DNA of 64,000 bases. Source: Aquimarina sp. Aq107. Lineage in GTDB: Bacteria > Bacteroidota > Bacteroidia > Flavobacteriales > Flavobacteriaceae. Of this stretch, positions 17,580-27,001 are shown piece by piece. The notes under the pieces are model-generated. The model did not search any database and had not been told where the DNA came from. It saw nothing but the letters and a program-made list of their open reading frames with translations. Made by a program: the position numbers and the translations under genes. The stretch covers positions 5,256,501 through 5,320,500 of the forward strand of contig NZ_OX030782.1 in assembly GCF_943733665.1 (NCBI RefSeq). Direction: 5' to 3'. Position 1 is the stretch's first letter; each line of letters starts with the position of its first letter.

Positions 17580-18572
17580 CCCTTTATAAGCATTTAAATC
17601 ATACAATTTCTTTAGTGTAAACTCATTCTGTTTGCAACTGGGAACTAGCTTATTGTTAGTAAGTCGTTCTGCCAGGTATTCTTGTTCAAATTGACCAGGA
17701 GTAGGTATAAAAAAGGCTTTTTTCTTTAATTTGGCAAGATCCATTACAGTCGTATATCCTGATCTAGAAATTATGATATTACTGCTGTTAATAGTGTTTT
17801 CTAAGGCTATTCCAGTAAGGTAATTATGTATGGTGATATTGTTTTTTACATAGGTCTCCTGATTTTCTTCAATAATTCCTCTAACAAAAACTATTTTTTT
17901 ATCACTGCGTTCAAATTCCTGAAACAGTTTTTCTTCTAGCATGGTTCGTTGTGGTTCCGGCCCAGATAATAATACCATAATATCATATTTCTTTGGCAAG
18001 TTTTGATAGTTAAACCTGCTTAAAGGGCCTAGGTAAGTAACAGGGATGTTACTGTGTTTTGGATGACCTAGTTCTCCACTTAAACTTGGATCATCCGCCA
18101 TATCAGGAACCCAACAAACATCAAATTTCTTAATGTATTTATTATGGATTTTTGTACTAATAGAAGTTGTTTTCCCACTTAGAACCGTAAGCTGATGGGT
18201 AATAAATACAGATGGTAAGCTTTTATATCTAACCCCCATTCTATTATCGGATATAATACCATAAAAATCATCAGATTCTACAATACGTTTAGTCGCTTTT
18301 TTTTCGGCTGTAATTGCGTGTGCAATTTTCGGGCTATTAAGCAACATCTTTAGTTTAAAATTACTAGCTTTTTTAGAATATTCTATATTATAGGAAGGAA
18401 TTTCTTCTGTTCTTAATTCTGGAAATTCTTTTCTTAATAAAGCTAGTGCTGCTCCATCAGAGGCTATAACAGGTTCGAAACCTTCGTGAATTAAGGCATG
18501 AATTATCGGAATACAGCGGGTTGCATGACCTAAACCCCAATTAAGGGGTGCTACAAGTACTTTTTTACTCAA
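17517..18572 (-). CDS. Glycosyltransferase, MurG-like (GT28 C-terminal fold)
   Basis: A 351-residue predicted GT-B enzyme. The N-terminal half starts VLVAPLNWGLGHATRCIPII, a glycine-rich loop with the GHATR motif typical of this MurG-related family. The C-terminal half has the nucleotide-sugar-binding pattern (SNIIISRSGYTTVMDLAKLKK, then FFIPTPGQFEQEYLAERL). It probably transfers a sugar from a nucleotide donor to an envelope or lipid acceptor, although acceptor and sugar are not evident. The family is common as a lone gene in Flavobacteriaceae. The final 21 codons are antisense to the end of the histidine kinase gene, and both reading frames look genuine. Confidence 0.8.
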   Translation of the reverse strand: MSKKVLVAPLNWGLGHATRCIPIIHALIHEGFEPVIASDGAALALLRKEFPELRTEEIPSYNIEYSKKASNFKLKMLLNSPKIAHAITAEKKATKRIVESDDFYGIISDNRMGVRYKSLPSVFITHQLTVLSGKTTSISTKIHNKYIKKFDVCWVPDMADDPSLSGELGHPKHSNIPVTYLGPLSRFNYQNLPKKYDIMVLLSGPEPQRTMLEEKLFQEFERSDKKIVFVRGIIEENQETYVKNNITIHNYLTGIALENTINSSNIIISRSGYTTVMDLAKLKKKAFFIPTPGQFEQEYLAERLTNNKLVPSCKQNEFTLKKLYDLNAYKGLSSFSTDIDYRELFHFFQSK

Positions 18573-18879
18573 AATCTAAGGTTTTGTAAGTTAATCATTC
18601 AAAAATTGCTAGTGCTATTTTAAAATTAATAGTATTCTTCTAAGTATATATTTCCTTAATTTTACCAAAAAATTATGTTTAGGTTAGTGCAATAATCTTT
18701 TCATAATATTAAAGATGTATAAAAAGAGTGAAATCAACAATACAATAGCGTAATGGATGTATTGTATATGTTTTTAAGTAGTTAGGATTGATTCTTTTTA
18801 ATGAAGAAAAAGAAATCAAGACTTATATGTAACATAAAACAAGTTAAATAGTCAAATACATATAGAAGAAGATAAACAC
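18573..18879. other. Divergent intergenic region
   Basis: Between the glycosyltransferase and trmB, transcribed apart. The only notable element is an interrupted palindrome ATACAATA / TATTGTAT at 18740-18747 and 18760-18767, spaced 12 bases, operator-like. No ORF is supported. Confidence 0.4.
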
Positions 18880-19554
18880 GTGGGAAGTAAGAATAAATTA
18901 AAGCGGTTTAATGAGAATAGGAGTTTTCAGAATGTAGTAGAGCCTACAAGAGAAGAAGTACTTAGTAATTCTCTGGGATTTAAAGGGAAATGGAGAGAGA
19001 ATTTTTTTAAAAATGAAAATCCTATTATATTAGAACTAGGATGTGGTAAAGGAGAGTATACTGTTGGATTAGCTGAAAAATATCCTGACAAAAATTTTAT
19101 TGGAATAGATATTAAAGGTGCTCGGTTTTGGAGAGGAGCTAAAACAGCTATTGAGAAAGAGATGAACAATGTTGCTTTTATTCGTACTCAGATAGAGTTG
19201 GTGGATCACATTTTTGATACAGGAGAAATTGATGAGATTTGGATAACTTTCCCTGATCCGCAGATTAAATATAAGCGTACAAAACATCGTATGACCAACC
19301 ACGACTTTTTACAACGCTATAAAAAGATTCTTAAAGCAGATGGAATAATGCATCTTAAAACAGATAGTGAATTTATGCATGGATATACGCTAGGATTATT
19401 ACACGGAGAAGGTCATGAAGTGTTGTATGCTAATCATAATGTATATCATCAAGAAGGATCTCCAGAAGCAGTAACTTCCATTCAAACTTTTTATGAAAAA
19501 CAATATTTGGAAGAAAATAAACCTATAACTTACATCCAGTTTAAAATTACCTAA
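18880..19554 (+). CDS. trmB: tRNA (guanine-N7-)-methyltransferase
   Basis: A 224-residue Rossmann-fold methyltransferase forming m7G46 in tRNA from S-adenosylmethionine. The GTG start gives the family-typical beginning MGSKNKLKRFNENRSF. SAM-binding motif ELGCGKGEYTVGLA is near residue 52, followed by GIDIKGARFWRGAKTA; the TrmB-specific ITFPDPQIKYKRTKHRM and FLQRYKKIL stretches follow, then LKTDSEFMHGYTL. Length is normal for the family. It sits 13 bases before the LysE-type gene and probably starts a short operon with it and the alkyltransferase-like gene. Confidence 0.95.
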   Translation: MGSKNKLKRFNENRSFQNVVEPTREEVLSNSLGFKGKWRENFFKNENPIILELGCGKGEYTVGLAEKYPDKNFIGIDIKGARFWRGAKTAIEKEMNNVAFIRTQIELVDHIFDTGEIDEIWITFPDPQIKYKRTKHRMTNHDFLQRYKKILKADGIMHLKTDSEFMHGYTLGLLHGEGHEVLYANHNVYHQEGSPEAVTSIQTFYEKQYLEENKPITYIQFKIT

Positions 19555-19567
19555 TTGCGTCATCGAT

Positions 19568-20206
19568 TTGGAAACTACTAAACTCTTTCTCGTTACTTTT
19601 TTTGCATCCTTGGTAGGAGTTATTCCTCCAGGATTAATTAACATGACTGTGGCCAAGACATGCTTAGAAAGAGGTAAGAAAAATGGTGTCTTAGTCGCTA
19701 TAGGTGCTTCTGCGGTGGTTTTTATACAAGCTTTACTAGCTATTTTACTCGCAAAATATATATTTTTTAATCCTTATGTAAAAAATATGTTGCTCAGAAC
19801 AGGTGCGGTAATATTTTTCTTAATGGCTGTTTATTTTTTTGTAAAAGCAAAACAAAGAAGAACTAAGATTAAAGTATATAAACATGCAGGTTCGCGTAGT
19901 CTTTTTAAAGGAATGATGATGTCTCTTGTAAATGTGTTACCGATACCCTATTTCTGTACTATAGCAGCAGCAATGAGCGTTAGTGGAAAGATACAATATG
20001 ATGCATTGAGAATCGTAGCCTTTGGGATTGCTGCGGGAACAGGAACTTTTGTAACCTTATATTTCTATGTGCTTTCTTTTCTTAAAATAGAAAAGAAGAC
20101 GGCTTCTATAACAAAGTATTCTAATTATTTTATGGGAATACTAATGTTGGTTTTGGTTATGCTAACTTTAGCTAGAATAATATATACTTGGGATGAAGGA
20201 TACTAA
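19568..20206 (+). CDS. LysE-family exporter
   Basis: A 212-residue inner-membrane protein with about six helices and the LysE/RhtB N-terminal pattern (GVIPPGLINMTVAKTCLERGKKNGV). A TTG start at 19568 is chosen because it gives the usual N-terminus and no ATG fits better upstream. Members export amino acids or related solutes by proton exchange; the substrate cannot be told from sequence. Its end overlaps the next gene by 14 bases, indicating translational coupling. Confidence 0.82.
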   Translation: METTKLFLVTFFASLVGVIPPGLINMTVAKTCLERGKKNGVLVAIGASAVVFIQALLAILLAKYIFFNPYVKNMLLRTGAVIFFLMAVYFFVKAKQRRTKIKVYKHAGSRSLFKGMMMSLVNVLPIPYFCTIAAAMSVSGKIQYDALRIVAFGIAAGTGTFVTLYFYVLSFLKIEKKTASITKYSNYFMGILMLVLVMLTLARIIYTWDEGY

Positions 20207-20525
20207 TGATAATTTTTTTGATAGAGTTTACGAAGTGGCAAAACTGATTCCTTATGGAAGAGTAACTTCCTATGGTGCTATTGCAAAATATCTTGGAGCA
20301 GCAAGAAGCGCGAGAATGGTGGGTTGGGCTATGAATGCTTCTGGTAAACAAGAAGATGTGCCTGCCCATAGGGTAGTAAATAGAAAAGGAATTTTAACTG
20401 GAAAACATCATTTTGATGGAACGAACTTAATGCAACAGTTACTAGAAAATGAAGATGTTGAAGTAATTGATAATCAAATACAGAATTTTGAAAAGTTATT
20501 TTGGGATCCCATGGAAGAATTATAG
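20193..20525 (+). CDS. Alkyltransferase-like (ATL) DNA-repair protein
   Basis: A 110-residue protein with the C-terminal DNA-binding fold of O6-alkylguanine-DNA alkyltransferase: IPYGRVTSYGAIAKYLGA, SARMVGWAMNAS, then PAHRVVNRKG. The acceptor cysteine of the usual PCHRV motif is alanine, the mark of ATL proteins, which by family knowledge bind O6-alkylguanine without repairing it and pass the lesion to nucleotide excision repair. It overlaps the end of the LysE-type gene by 14 bases in another frame. Confidence 0.9.
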   Translation: MKDTNDNFFDRVYEVAKLIPYGRVTSYGAIAKYLGAARSARMVGWAMNASGKQEDVPAHRVVNRKGILTGKHHFDGTNLMQQLLENEDVEVIDNQIQNFEKLFWDPMEEL

Positions 20526-20547
20526 ATTTCTTACTACTTCTTATTTC

Positions 20548-21378
20548 TTAAATAAAAACTCCTAAACCAACAGAAAACGTAGAAAAACCAATACCACCAA
20601 TTCGTAGGTATTCATATCCTCCATTAAATTTAAATTGGTTGATATGATAGTTAAGCAATGCATTGAACTTATCCGAAGAACGTGTGTTAATTAAAGATTG
20701 GTTATAATTTAGTTCTATACTTAGTGGTTTTGCAAAAAAGTATTCTGCTCCGATAGCATAGGTAAACCCTAACTCCTCTACATCTCCAGCAATATAAGTG
20801 GCACCCATACCCCAATAGGCATTAAATTTTTCTGTACGAACTCTATAATATTTTGCTAGAAATGTAAATGTAGCAAGAGAATTATTTCCAAAAAAAGTAT
20901 TGTTCTCCCATAATTGCAGGTAATCCGCTTCAATACTAACTCTCTTTAAAAATCTAAAATCCGCATTGATATGATTGCCATATAATTCATTGTTTTCGGC
21001 TATAAATCGATTGGTTAGGGTAACTCTAGAAAGGTTGGTGTCTCCATCCCAATTATATGCATAGTTTCCCCTATTAGAACTATGATAAGGATATTTAGTG
21101 ATAAATGCATTACTAGCAAGATGCTCTTTTTCTGTAGGACTTTCAATTAAACCATAATAGGTTGCGTATAACCCCATTTCTATAAAAACCATAGCTAATC
21201 CAATCCAAAGAGAATTATCTTCATAAGAAGAACTGGATGATGATCTAGATCTAGAAGATGATGAGTAATAGTTGCTACTTTTATTCAATCCTTTTTCTGC
21301 TTTTTCTAGTTTTCCTTGACCAAAGGAATAGGATGAAATGATGATGCATAATAATGAGAAAAGAAGTGTTCGTTTCAT
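20548..21378 (-). CDS. Predicted outer-membrane beta-barrel protein, unknown function
   Basis: A 276-residue protein with a signal peptide (1-20, ending YSFG), a serine-rich low-complexity stretch (about 38-52), one hydrophobic segment (about 57-75) and, from about residue 110, alternating amphipathic strands rich in Tyr, Phe and Asn (YLQLWENNTFFGN, YYRVRTEKFNAYWGMGATYI). This pattern suggests a small beta-barrel. It is convergent with the ATL gene and stands alone. I do not recognise a characterised relative. Confidence 0.65.
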   Translation of the reverse strand: MKRTLLFSLLCIIISSYSFGQGKLEKAEKGLNKSSNYYSSSSRSRSSSSSSYEDNSLWIGLAMVFIEMGLYATYYGLIESPTEKEHLASNAFITKYPYHSSNRGNYAYNWDGDTNLSRVTLTNRFIAENNELYGNHINADFRFLKRVSIEADYLQLWENNTFFGNNSLATFTFLAKYYRVRTEKFNAYWGMGATYIAGDVEELGFTYAIGAEYFFAKPLSIELNYNQSLINTRSSDKFNALLNYHINQFKFNGGYEYLRIGGIGFSTFSVGLGVFI

Positions 21379-21515
21379 AAGTAATGATTGATTTAATCTA
21401 GAAATTCTAGTTTATCACAAACCATACCATTAAAGCATATAAGCATATTGTTACTGATGATATAGTCATAGGAGATTTCAATATTTATAGGTTTTAGAAT
21501 CTTAACTTTTAGACC

Positions 21516-21523
21516 TATCTTTG
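21516..21523 (+). promoter_or_regulatory. Promoter -7 element of the Mrp gene
   Basis: TATCTTTG fits the Bacteroidota -7 consensus TAnnTTTG. It covers the upstream TTG that would otherwise be a possible start at 21521, supporting the downstream ATG at 21575 as the true start. No good TTTG was seen at the -33 position. Confidence 0.4.
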
Positions 21524-21574
21524 CCTTCAGAATCATTCTATATTGATTCGTTTTTAGAAAAAGGAAAAATACAC

Positions 21575-22717
21575 ATGAAGTTAGAAAAATCAGAGATATT
21601 AAAAGCTTTGGAAACGATTACAGTTGCTGGAGAGGGAAAGAATATGGTGGAGAGCGGTGCCGTTAAAAATGTTATCACTTTTGGAGATGAAGTAATCGTT
21701 GATTTAGAATTATCTACTCCTGCATTGCACATTAAGAAAAGAGCAGAAGTTGATATTATGAAAGCTATTCATGAAAAGGTATATGAAAAAGCTAAAATAA
21801 AAGTAAATATTAAAGTAGAAGCACCCGCTCCTAAACAATCAGAAAAAAATGTAATCAAAGGAAAAGCAATTCCTGGTATTAAAAATATTATTGCAGTCGC
21901 TTCTGGTAAAGGAGGTGTTGGTAAATCTACTGTGACTTCTAATTTGGCAGTAACCTTATCAAAAATGGGATTTAGCGTTGGGCTATTAGATGCAGATATC
22001 TATGGACCATCTGCTCCGATTATGTTCGATGTAGAAAGAGAGAGACCATTATCAGTAAAGGTTGGTGATAAATCCAAAATGAAGCCTGTAGAGAATTACG
22101 GAGTAAAAATATTATCGATAGGATTTTTTACGCAACCCAATCAAGCCGTTGTTTGGAGAGGTCCAATGGCAGCAAAAGCATTAAATCAGATGATTTTTGA
22201 TGCCGCTTGGGGAGAATTAGATTTTCTGTTGCTGGATTTACCTCCAGGAACAGGTGATATTCACTTATCGATTATGCAATCTTTACCGATTACAGGAGCA
22301 GTAGTAGTTAGTACACCTCAGAATGTAGCACTTGCCGATGCTAGAAAAGGAGTAGCAATGTTTCAACAAGAAAGTATTAGTGTACCTGTATTAGGTATTA
22401 TAGAAAATATGGCATATTTTACTCCAGAAGAGCTTCCTAACAATAAATATTATATCTTTGGTAAAGAAGGAGCTAAACATCTTGCAGAAGATATTGAGGT
22501 TCCGTTTTTAGGAGAAATACCCTTAGTACAAAGTATACGTGAGGCAGGAGATGTAGGTCGACCTGCAGCATTGCAAACAGCAACTCCTATAGAAAAGGCT
22601 TTCGAAGAATTAACAAGAAATGTTGTTCAGGAAGTTGTGGATAGAAATGAAAACCTTCCACCAACAGAGGCGATAAAAATAACAACAATGGCAGGGTGTT
22701 CTGCAGTAAAAAAATAG
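21575..22717 (+). CDS. Mrp/NBP35-type iron-sulfur cluster carrier ATPase
   Basis: A P-loop ATPase that carries and delivers Fe-S clusters. The frame opens at 21521, but ATG at 21575 is preferred: it gives the usual MKLEKSEILKALETI start, has a purine-rich stretch just before it, and the upstream TTG overlaps a promoter -7 element. Residues 1-85 form the MIP18/DUF59-like domain. The ParA-like ATPase domain contains the deviant Walker A GKGGVGKST (about 111-119), LLDADIYGPSAPIMF and DLPPGTGDIHLSI. The C-terminus carries AGCSAVKK; no CxxC is present. The NifU-type scaffold gene follows after 3 bases. Confidence 0.92.
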   Translation: MKLEKSEILKALETITVAGEGKNMVESGAVKNVITFGDEVIVDLELSTPALHIKKRAEVDIMKAIHEKVYEKAKIKVNIKVEAPAPKQSEKNVIKGKAIPGIKNIIAVASGKGGVGKSTVTSNLAVTLSKMGFSVGLLDADIYGPSAPIMFDVERERPLSVKVGDKSKMKPVENYGVKILSIGFFTQPNQAVVWRGPMAAKALNQMIFDAAWGELDFLLLDLPPGTGDIHLSIMQSLPITGAVVVSTPQNVALADARKGVAMFQQESISVPVLGIIENMAYFTPEELPNNKYYIFGKEGAKHLAEDIEVPFLGEIPLVQSIREAGDVGRPAALQTATPIEKAFEELTRNVVQEVVDRNENLPPTEAIKITTMAGCSAVKK

Positions 22718-22720
22718 AAA

Positions 22721-22960
22721 ATGACATCTGAAGAATTAAAGATTAATGTAGAGAAAGCACTAGATGAAATTCGTCCTTTTTTAGAAAGTGATGGAGGTAA
22801 TATTTCATTAGTAGGTATTGAAGATGATAAAAGAGTCAAAGTTCAGTTGGAAGGAGCTTGTGTTGGTTGTAGTGTAAATCAAATGACTTTAAAATCAGGA
22901 GTTGAGATGACTATCAAAAAATATGCTCCTCAAATCGAAGAGGTTGTAAACATCGAATAA
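22721..22960 (+). CDS. NifU-like C-terminal-domain iron-sulfur scaffold
   Basis: A 79-residue stand-alone NifU_N-less domain with the cluster-binding pair C47 and C50 (GACVGCSVNQMTLKSGVE) and the typical IRPFLESDGGNISLVGI start. It assembles or transfers Fe-S clusters. It follows the Mrp ATPase with a 3-base gap, so the two surely share a transcript and act in the same maturation pathway. A strong terminator follows. Confidence 0.94.
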   Translation: MTSEELKINVEKALDEIRPFLESDGGNISLVGIEDDKRVKVQLEGACVGCSVNQMTLKSGVEMTIKKYAPQIEEVVNIE

Positions 22961-22988
22961 AGATAGATGTAATAAATCTTATAAGTAA

Positions 22989-23020
22989 TATGCTCAAGAA
23001 AACTACTTTTCTTGAGCATA
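22989..23020 (+). terminator. Rho-independent terminator of the mrp-nifU operon
   Basis: Perfect 14-bp arms (TATGCTCAAGAAAA / TTTTCTTGAGCATA), loop CTAC, followed by TGCTTTTT. It lies 28 bases after the NifU-type stop. Confidence 0.88.
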
Positions 23021-23062
23021 TGCTTTTTAGTTTCAATTCTAAAAACCTAAAGAGGGATAGTA

Positions 23063-23617
23063 ATGAAAAAATTAGTTTATCTACAGATTATTAGTTTTGG
23101 ATTAATTTTTTTAATTACAAGTTGTAGATCAAAAACTACAGAACGTATAGATATAACAAATACGTTATTAAGAAATGACACACATTTAGTAGTAGAAAAA
23201 ACTAATAAAAACACAACTCATAGAGGTATTATAACAAATTCTAATTACGGCACTACTCATAGCTATAGTTATAAACTTACAGTTAATAATGGAGATGTCA
23301 ATTGGAATGGAGGCACAGCAGAGCCCAAACATCTTCTTTTTTGTAAAGATTCTACATATATCCATTATCTAAAAGAAAAATATATCACTATAAAATCGAA
23401 AGATTCAGCTGGTAATATAGTAGAAAAAGACGGTTATTATGAGGTTCAAGATGTGTTTGAAGTTCATGTAGATAAGCGTTATTTTTTCAAATTCTTTGGA
23501 GATGAATATTGGATAGAAATACCATTTGAAAGCTATAATCTTAAAAAAGGATCGTGCACAGAATACACAGTCCCAAATGACAATGAACTAACAATACCTA
23601 ATACCTCAATAGACTAA
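23063..23617 (+). CDS. Small lipoprotein, unknown function
   Basis: A 184-residue protein with a type II signal peptide (MKKLVYLQIISFGL... lipobox LITSC). The mature part is hydrophilic and strand-rich, with paired segments SYKLTVNNGDVNWNGGTAEP and YEVQDVFEVHVDKRYFFKFFG. A ribosome-binding sequence GAGGGA lies about 8 bases before the ATG. Its stop overlaps the end of the convergent acyltransferase gene by four bases. No recognised family. Confidence 0.7.
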   Translation: MKKLVYLQIISFGLIFLITSCRSKTTERIDITNTLLRNDTHLVVEKTNKNTTHRGIITNSNYGTTHSYSYKLTVNNGDVNWNGGTAEPKHLLFCKDSTYIHYLKEKYITIKSKDSAGNIVEKDGYYEVQDVFEVHVDKRYFFKFFGDEYWIEIPFESYNLKKGSCTEYTVPNDNELTIPNTSID

Positions 23618-24741
23618 TGATTATCTTTTTTTAGTCCCAAAAGTGGTTGCAACAAAGGAATCTTCAATATCAGGAAATGATAGATTACCCAACTTCCTAA
23701 AAAAGTCCCTACTACCATTACAATAAATTTTGGGAGTATATTCCATTCTAAATTCATTAAATAATACCCAATTATAATCGTGATTGTTTGATGCAGAATA
23801 TAAAAAGGATATACTGCTCTATTGCAATAAGATAGAATTCCACTCTTTCTATTTAAATACTTTGCAGCATAACCAAATAACACTAATATCCAAGACCATA
23901 AATTAGTTACTTTAACCAACGCTTCAGTAAAGTGAATAAGAAAACTGTCTTTTCCTTGTATCCATATAAAAAGCTGAATGGAAAAGGCAATAATACCAAT
24001 AACTAGTGCTTTAGATTTTATATTCTCGATCGATTGCCAGAATTCTTTACCAATAGCTATTAATATAAAACCAAATAAAAACAAGGTCATAGAGTTAATA
24101 AAATTGAACCAATCATCAATTAAGGCATGCGTAATATCAAAGAAAGGTTCTATTAAAGATTCTATTAGATATAATGGTATAATAAATAGATATAATCCAT
24201 AGGGTTTTTGAATTTGTTGTCGTATCCAATTAATGAATCGTGATGGATTTCTCTTAATTCTTATAAATAAAGGAGAAAGAATAATGGAGAATATTAATAA
24301 GTATGGTAAAAACCAAAGATGATGCCAGCTGATATTTCCTTCTGGATAAACTCCAATAAAAGCTTCTGTTGCTAGATAAGAAAAATAAGATCCAGTAAAT
24401 TGATTTGTAACCAATCTTTCGAAATAAATCTGAGGAGGTACTATTACCAGCATACCAAATATCAATGGAATACCAAGTCGTAAGCATCGCTCTAAGTTGA
24501 ACTTTGATAAACTTCGTTTAGATAATGCGTAATAAGTTCCCATGCCTGATATGACAAATAGTATAGGTAAACGCCATTGATTTAAAAATAGCATTGGCCA
24601 ACGCATTCCTTCAGAAATTTCATTGTTTTTAATATGCCATCCCCAAGGAACAAAAAACATCCCTACGTGATAAAAAATGAGTAAACCAAATACAATAACC
24701 CGTAACCAATCTAGGTCGTAACGACGAATATTTTTGTCCAT
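23614..24741 (-). CDS. Acyltransferase-3 family membrane protein
   Basis: A 375-residue protein with about ten membrane helices. The N-terminus RRYDLDWLRVIVFGLLIFYH carries the D-W-R...H pattern of the acyltransferase-3 family, and NISWHHLWFLPYLLIF gives a further conserved segment. Relatives O- or N-acylate sugars and lipids or act in glucan succinylation; the acceptor here is unknown. It lies 109 bases downstream of the membrane AraC regulator in the same direction and may be its target. Confidence 0.85.
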   Translation of the reverse strand: MDKNIRRYDLDWLRVIVFGLLIFYHVGMFFVPWGWHIKNNEISEGMRWPMLFLNQWRLPILFVISGMGTYYALSKRSLSKFNLERCLRLGIPLIFGMLVIVPPQIYFERLVTNQFTGSYFSYLATEAFIGVYPEGNISWHHLWFLPYLLIFSIILSPLFIRIKRNPSRFINWIRQQIQKPYGLYLFIIPLYLIESLIEPFFDITHALIDDWFNFINSMTLFLFGFILIAIGKEFWQSIENIKSKALVIGIIAFSIQLFIWIQGKDSFLIHFTEALVKVTNLWSWILVLFGYAAKYLNRKSGILSYCNRAVYPFYILHQTITIIIGYYLMNLEWNILPKFIVMVVGTFLGSWVIYHFLILKIPLLQPLLGLKKDNH

Positions 24742-24850
24742 ATCTTTTGAAAAATTTGTTTTTCCAAAAGTGAAATATTTCTTTTCGAATTGGATTGAAA
24801 ATTAATCGAATTATGTGCAGAATTGTAATTTTAGACATTTTATTCTACGG

Positions 24851-26029
24851 TCAAGTAGCTTTTTTTAGTGTAACAAATGCTTTAGGAGACATAGCTACAT
24901 GTTTTCTGAAAGAATTGTAGAACGTTGATTTTGAGTTAAATCCAACAGAATTCCCTATAGCTTCTATAGTTAAGTGACTGTAATTAGGGTCTGTTAAACG
25001 TAATTTGGATGTTTCAATTCGGTACTGATTAATAAAATCATTAAAATTAAGTCCAGTAGATGTATTGATGACTTGGGATATATAATTAGAACTTGAATTT
25101 AGCTCTTCTGAAAGTTTTTTTAATGAAGCGGAACTTTGTAGGTAAAATTTATCCTTTTCTATAAATTCTTTGATTTCCTCTATCGAGATCTTTTGATCTT
25201 TAAAACTAGAAGTTTCGTATTTTTCAGCAATCCATGTGTTTTCAAAAAACCTAGATTCGGACACCATAATTAAGGCAATTATAATAACCGTAAAATTTAC
25301 AAAAACCGTTATGTAGTGATCTCCCGAATCATCTTCATAATTCAAATAAATTGAAAAAATTATAATAAAAACGATCAGAAATGAAATAACTAGATTACGA
25401 GTAAAGGAGTATTTATTATGAATCGTTTTTCGACTAAGACTTGTGTTTTGTCTTCGTAAATAGAAGTAAAGGATTCTAAATGATAACAAGATGTATATGG
25501 TAAAGCTTGCAAGAATTAGCCATCTAAACTCATCTTTGATCAAAAGGTAACTATAGTCTATATTGTTGGGGACGGACGCTGTTTTTAATTTTGGGAAATA
25601 TGCGTTGAGATAGGCATTGAGTTTAATCGAATCAGATTGAAGATAGTATTGCAGCTGAGAAATACCATACAAAATAGCAGGAATTAGATGCAATCCACTA
25701 TGTTTTAATGCGATCCTTTTTCGCTTTAATAAGGTATAAACAAATAGATATATGCTTGGCCCTAGAATAAGTACTAGAGGCTCACTAGAATCATTAAACC
25801 CAATGGTATATTTCATTAAACCGGTATAACATAAAAAGTTATCCAGTGTAATAGTGCCTTGTATAATAAGGAATAGTGCAAGAAACCGAAATGCGATGTT
25901 TTTTTTATAGCTTCGTAAAAGAATTACAAAACTCAACAGGAAACCTATAGTGATTCCTAAAAACATGATATAGGAAAAAACGTCGTGCCGAATTGGAATC
26001 TGATCGAGTATTTCGTTTAAATCCTGCAT
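24851..26029 (-). CDS. Membrane-bound AraC-family transcriptional regulator
   Basis: A 392-residue protein with about seven membrane helices in the first 265 residues and a cytoplasmic AraC-type DNA-binding domain at the end (about 285-390: KLSEELNSSSNYISQVINTSTGLNFNDFINQYR, then TIEAIGNSVGFNSKSTFYNSFRKHVAMSPKAF). This 7TM-AraC architecture is common in Flavobacteriia and probably couples an envelope signal to transcription. It begins 11 bases after the metallophosphoesterase stop, so the two are co-transcribed; the acyltransferase follows. Confidence 0.9.
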   Translation of the reverse strand: MQDLNEILDQIPIRHDVFSYIMFLGITIGFLLSFVILLRSYKKNIAFRFLALFLIIQGTITLDNFLCYTGLMKYTIGFNDSSEPLVLILGPSIYLFVYTLLKRKRIALKHSGLHLIPAILYGISQLQYYLQSDSIKLNAYLNAYFPKLKTASVPNNIDYSYLLIKDEFRWLILASFTIYILLSFRILYFYLRRQNTSLSRKTIHNKYSFTRNLVISFLIVFIIIFSIYLNYEDDSGDHYITVFVNFTVIIIALIMVSESRFFENTWIAEKYETSSFKDQKISIEEIKEFIEKDKFYLQSSASLKKLSEELNSSSNYISQVINTSTGLNFNDFINQYRIETSKLRLTDPNYSHLTIEAIGNSVGFNSKSTFYNSFRKHVAMSPKAFVTLKKAT

Positions 26030-26040
26030 TATTAACTATG

Positions 26041-26937
26041 TTATTCTGTAATAAAATCAGTTAATTTTTGAGGTCCTTCCAGTGGAACTCTAATTATTTT
26101 TAGAGAGCCATCTTCTGTAGTAGCAATTTGCCATTTTATCAAGGTGATACAACCGTTTTCTATTTCGATTCCAGTAATTGATCTTGGATGTACACAACTA
26201 CCATCATTAAATAGGGCTAATTCGCCCGCTTCAGGAAAACGAGGACGATGCGTATGACCAATAATAGTAAACTGATTTTTTTGATTAGCAATCCATTTCT
26301 TGATTCTTCGCTCTACCTTGATAGTTTCTTTATAATTTTTGGCAGGACTTGTAGGGTCTGCTATTCCTACCACTTGTAGAGGCTTCCATAAAAAACGAAC
26401 CAAAAATCTATTAATTCTCCAACCTACATAATTCATGAAATCTGCTTGATGTCCGTGTAATAAAAAAATCTCTTGATTGGATGTTGTGTGTTTTAATATA
26501 ATAGCTTCTTGGAATATTATATCCGGAAAAAGTGGTGTTTCTTTATTTGTTTTTCGATCAAAATAAGAGCTTAAATATTTTTTTACATATTTTGGATCTC
26601 GATATACCATATCATGATTTCCCCAAATCATTTCTAATCTATTTTCAAAAAAGAATTTCTGCAATAACTCATAGACATTTTTATGAGCTCTAAGAATGAT
26701 TTCGAAATTAAGATTTTCCCATAGTTCATCTCCATCTCCTAATTCGCAGTAGGTATATCCTTCATTATAATAGTGTTTTAGTGCATGAAAATAGATGTTT
26801 CTATTATTAGCAAAGTCATCTGCAAAACTATTGTCTCCTCGATGACAATCGCTAAATAAGATGAACTTAGAACTGTCATCAAAAGAAATAATTTTTGCAT
26901 TTTTATAAGCACGATCCAGACGGGATTGGGATGACAT
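26041..26937 (-). CDS. Calcineurin-like metallophosphoesterase
   Basis: A 298-residue phosphoesterase with the dimetal motifs in order: LFSDCHRGDNSF (D.H), ELGDGDELWENL (GDGDE in place of the usual GD..D), WGNHDMVY (GNHD), LLHGHQADFM (GHQ) and IGHTHRPRFPEAG (GHTH). The overall pattern resembles UDP-2,3-diacylglucosamine hydrolase-like enzymes, but it lacks features to name a substrate. No signal peptide, so cytoplasmic. It heads the operon with the membrane AraC regulator 11 bases downstream. Confidence 0.88.
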   Translation of the reverse strand: MSSQSRLDRAYKNAKIISFDDSSKFILFSDCHRGDNSFADDFANNRNIYFHALKHYYNEGYTYCELGDGDELWENLNFEIILRAHKNVYELLQKFFFENRLEMIWGNHDMVYRDPKYVKKYLSSYFDRKTNKETPLFPDIIFQEAIILKHTTSNQEIFLLHGHQADFMNYVGWRINRFLVRFLWKPLQVVGIADPTSPAKNYKETIKVERRIKKWIANQKNQFTIIGHTHRPRFPEAGELALFNDGSCVHPRSITGIEIENGCITLIKWQIATTEDGSLKIIRVPLEGPQKLTDFITE

Positions 26938-27001
26938 ATACAGTACTTTTTGTATAAATATACAATACTATATGTTTTTATGGGATACTATTTAATAAAT
27001 A

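Noticed and set aside
21521..21574. Upstream TTG start for the Mrp ATPase
   Set aside because: It overlaps a -7 promoter element, and the extra 18 residues do not look like the family N-terminus.
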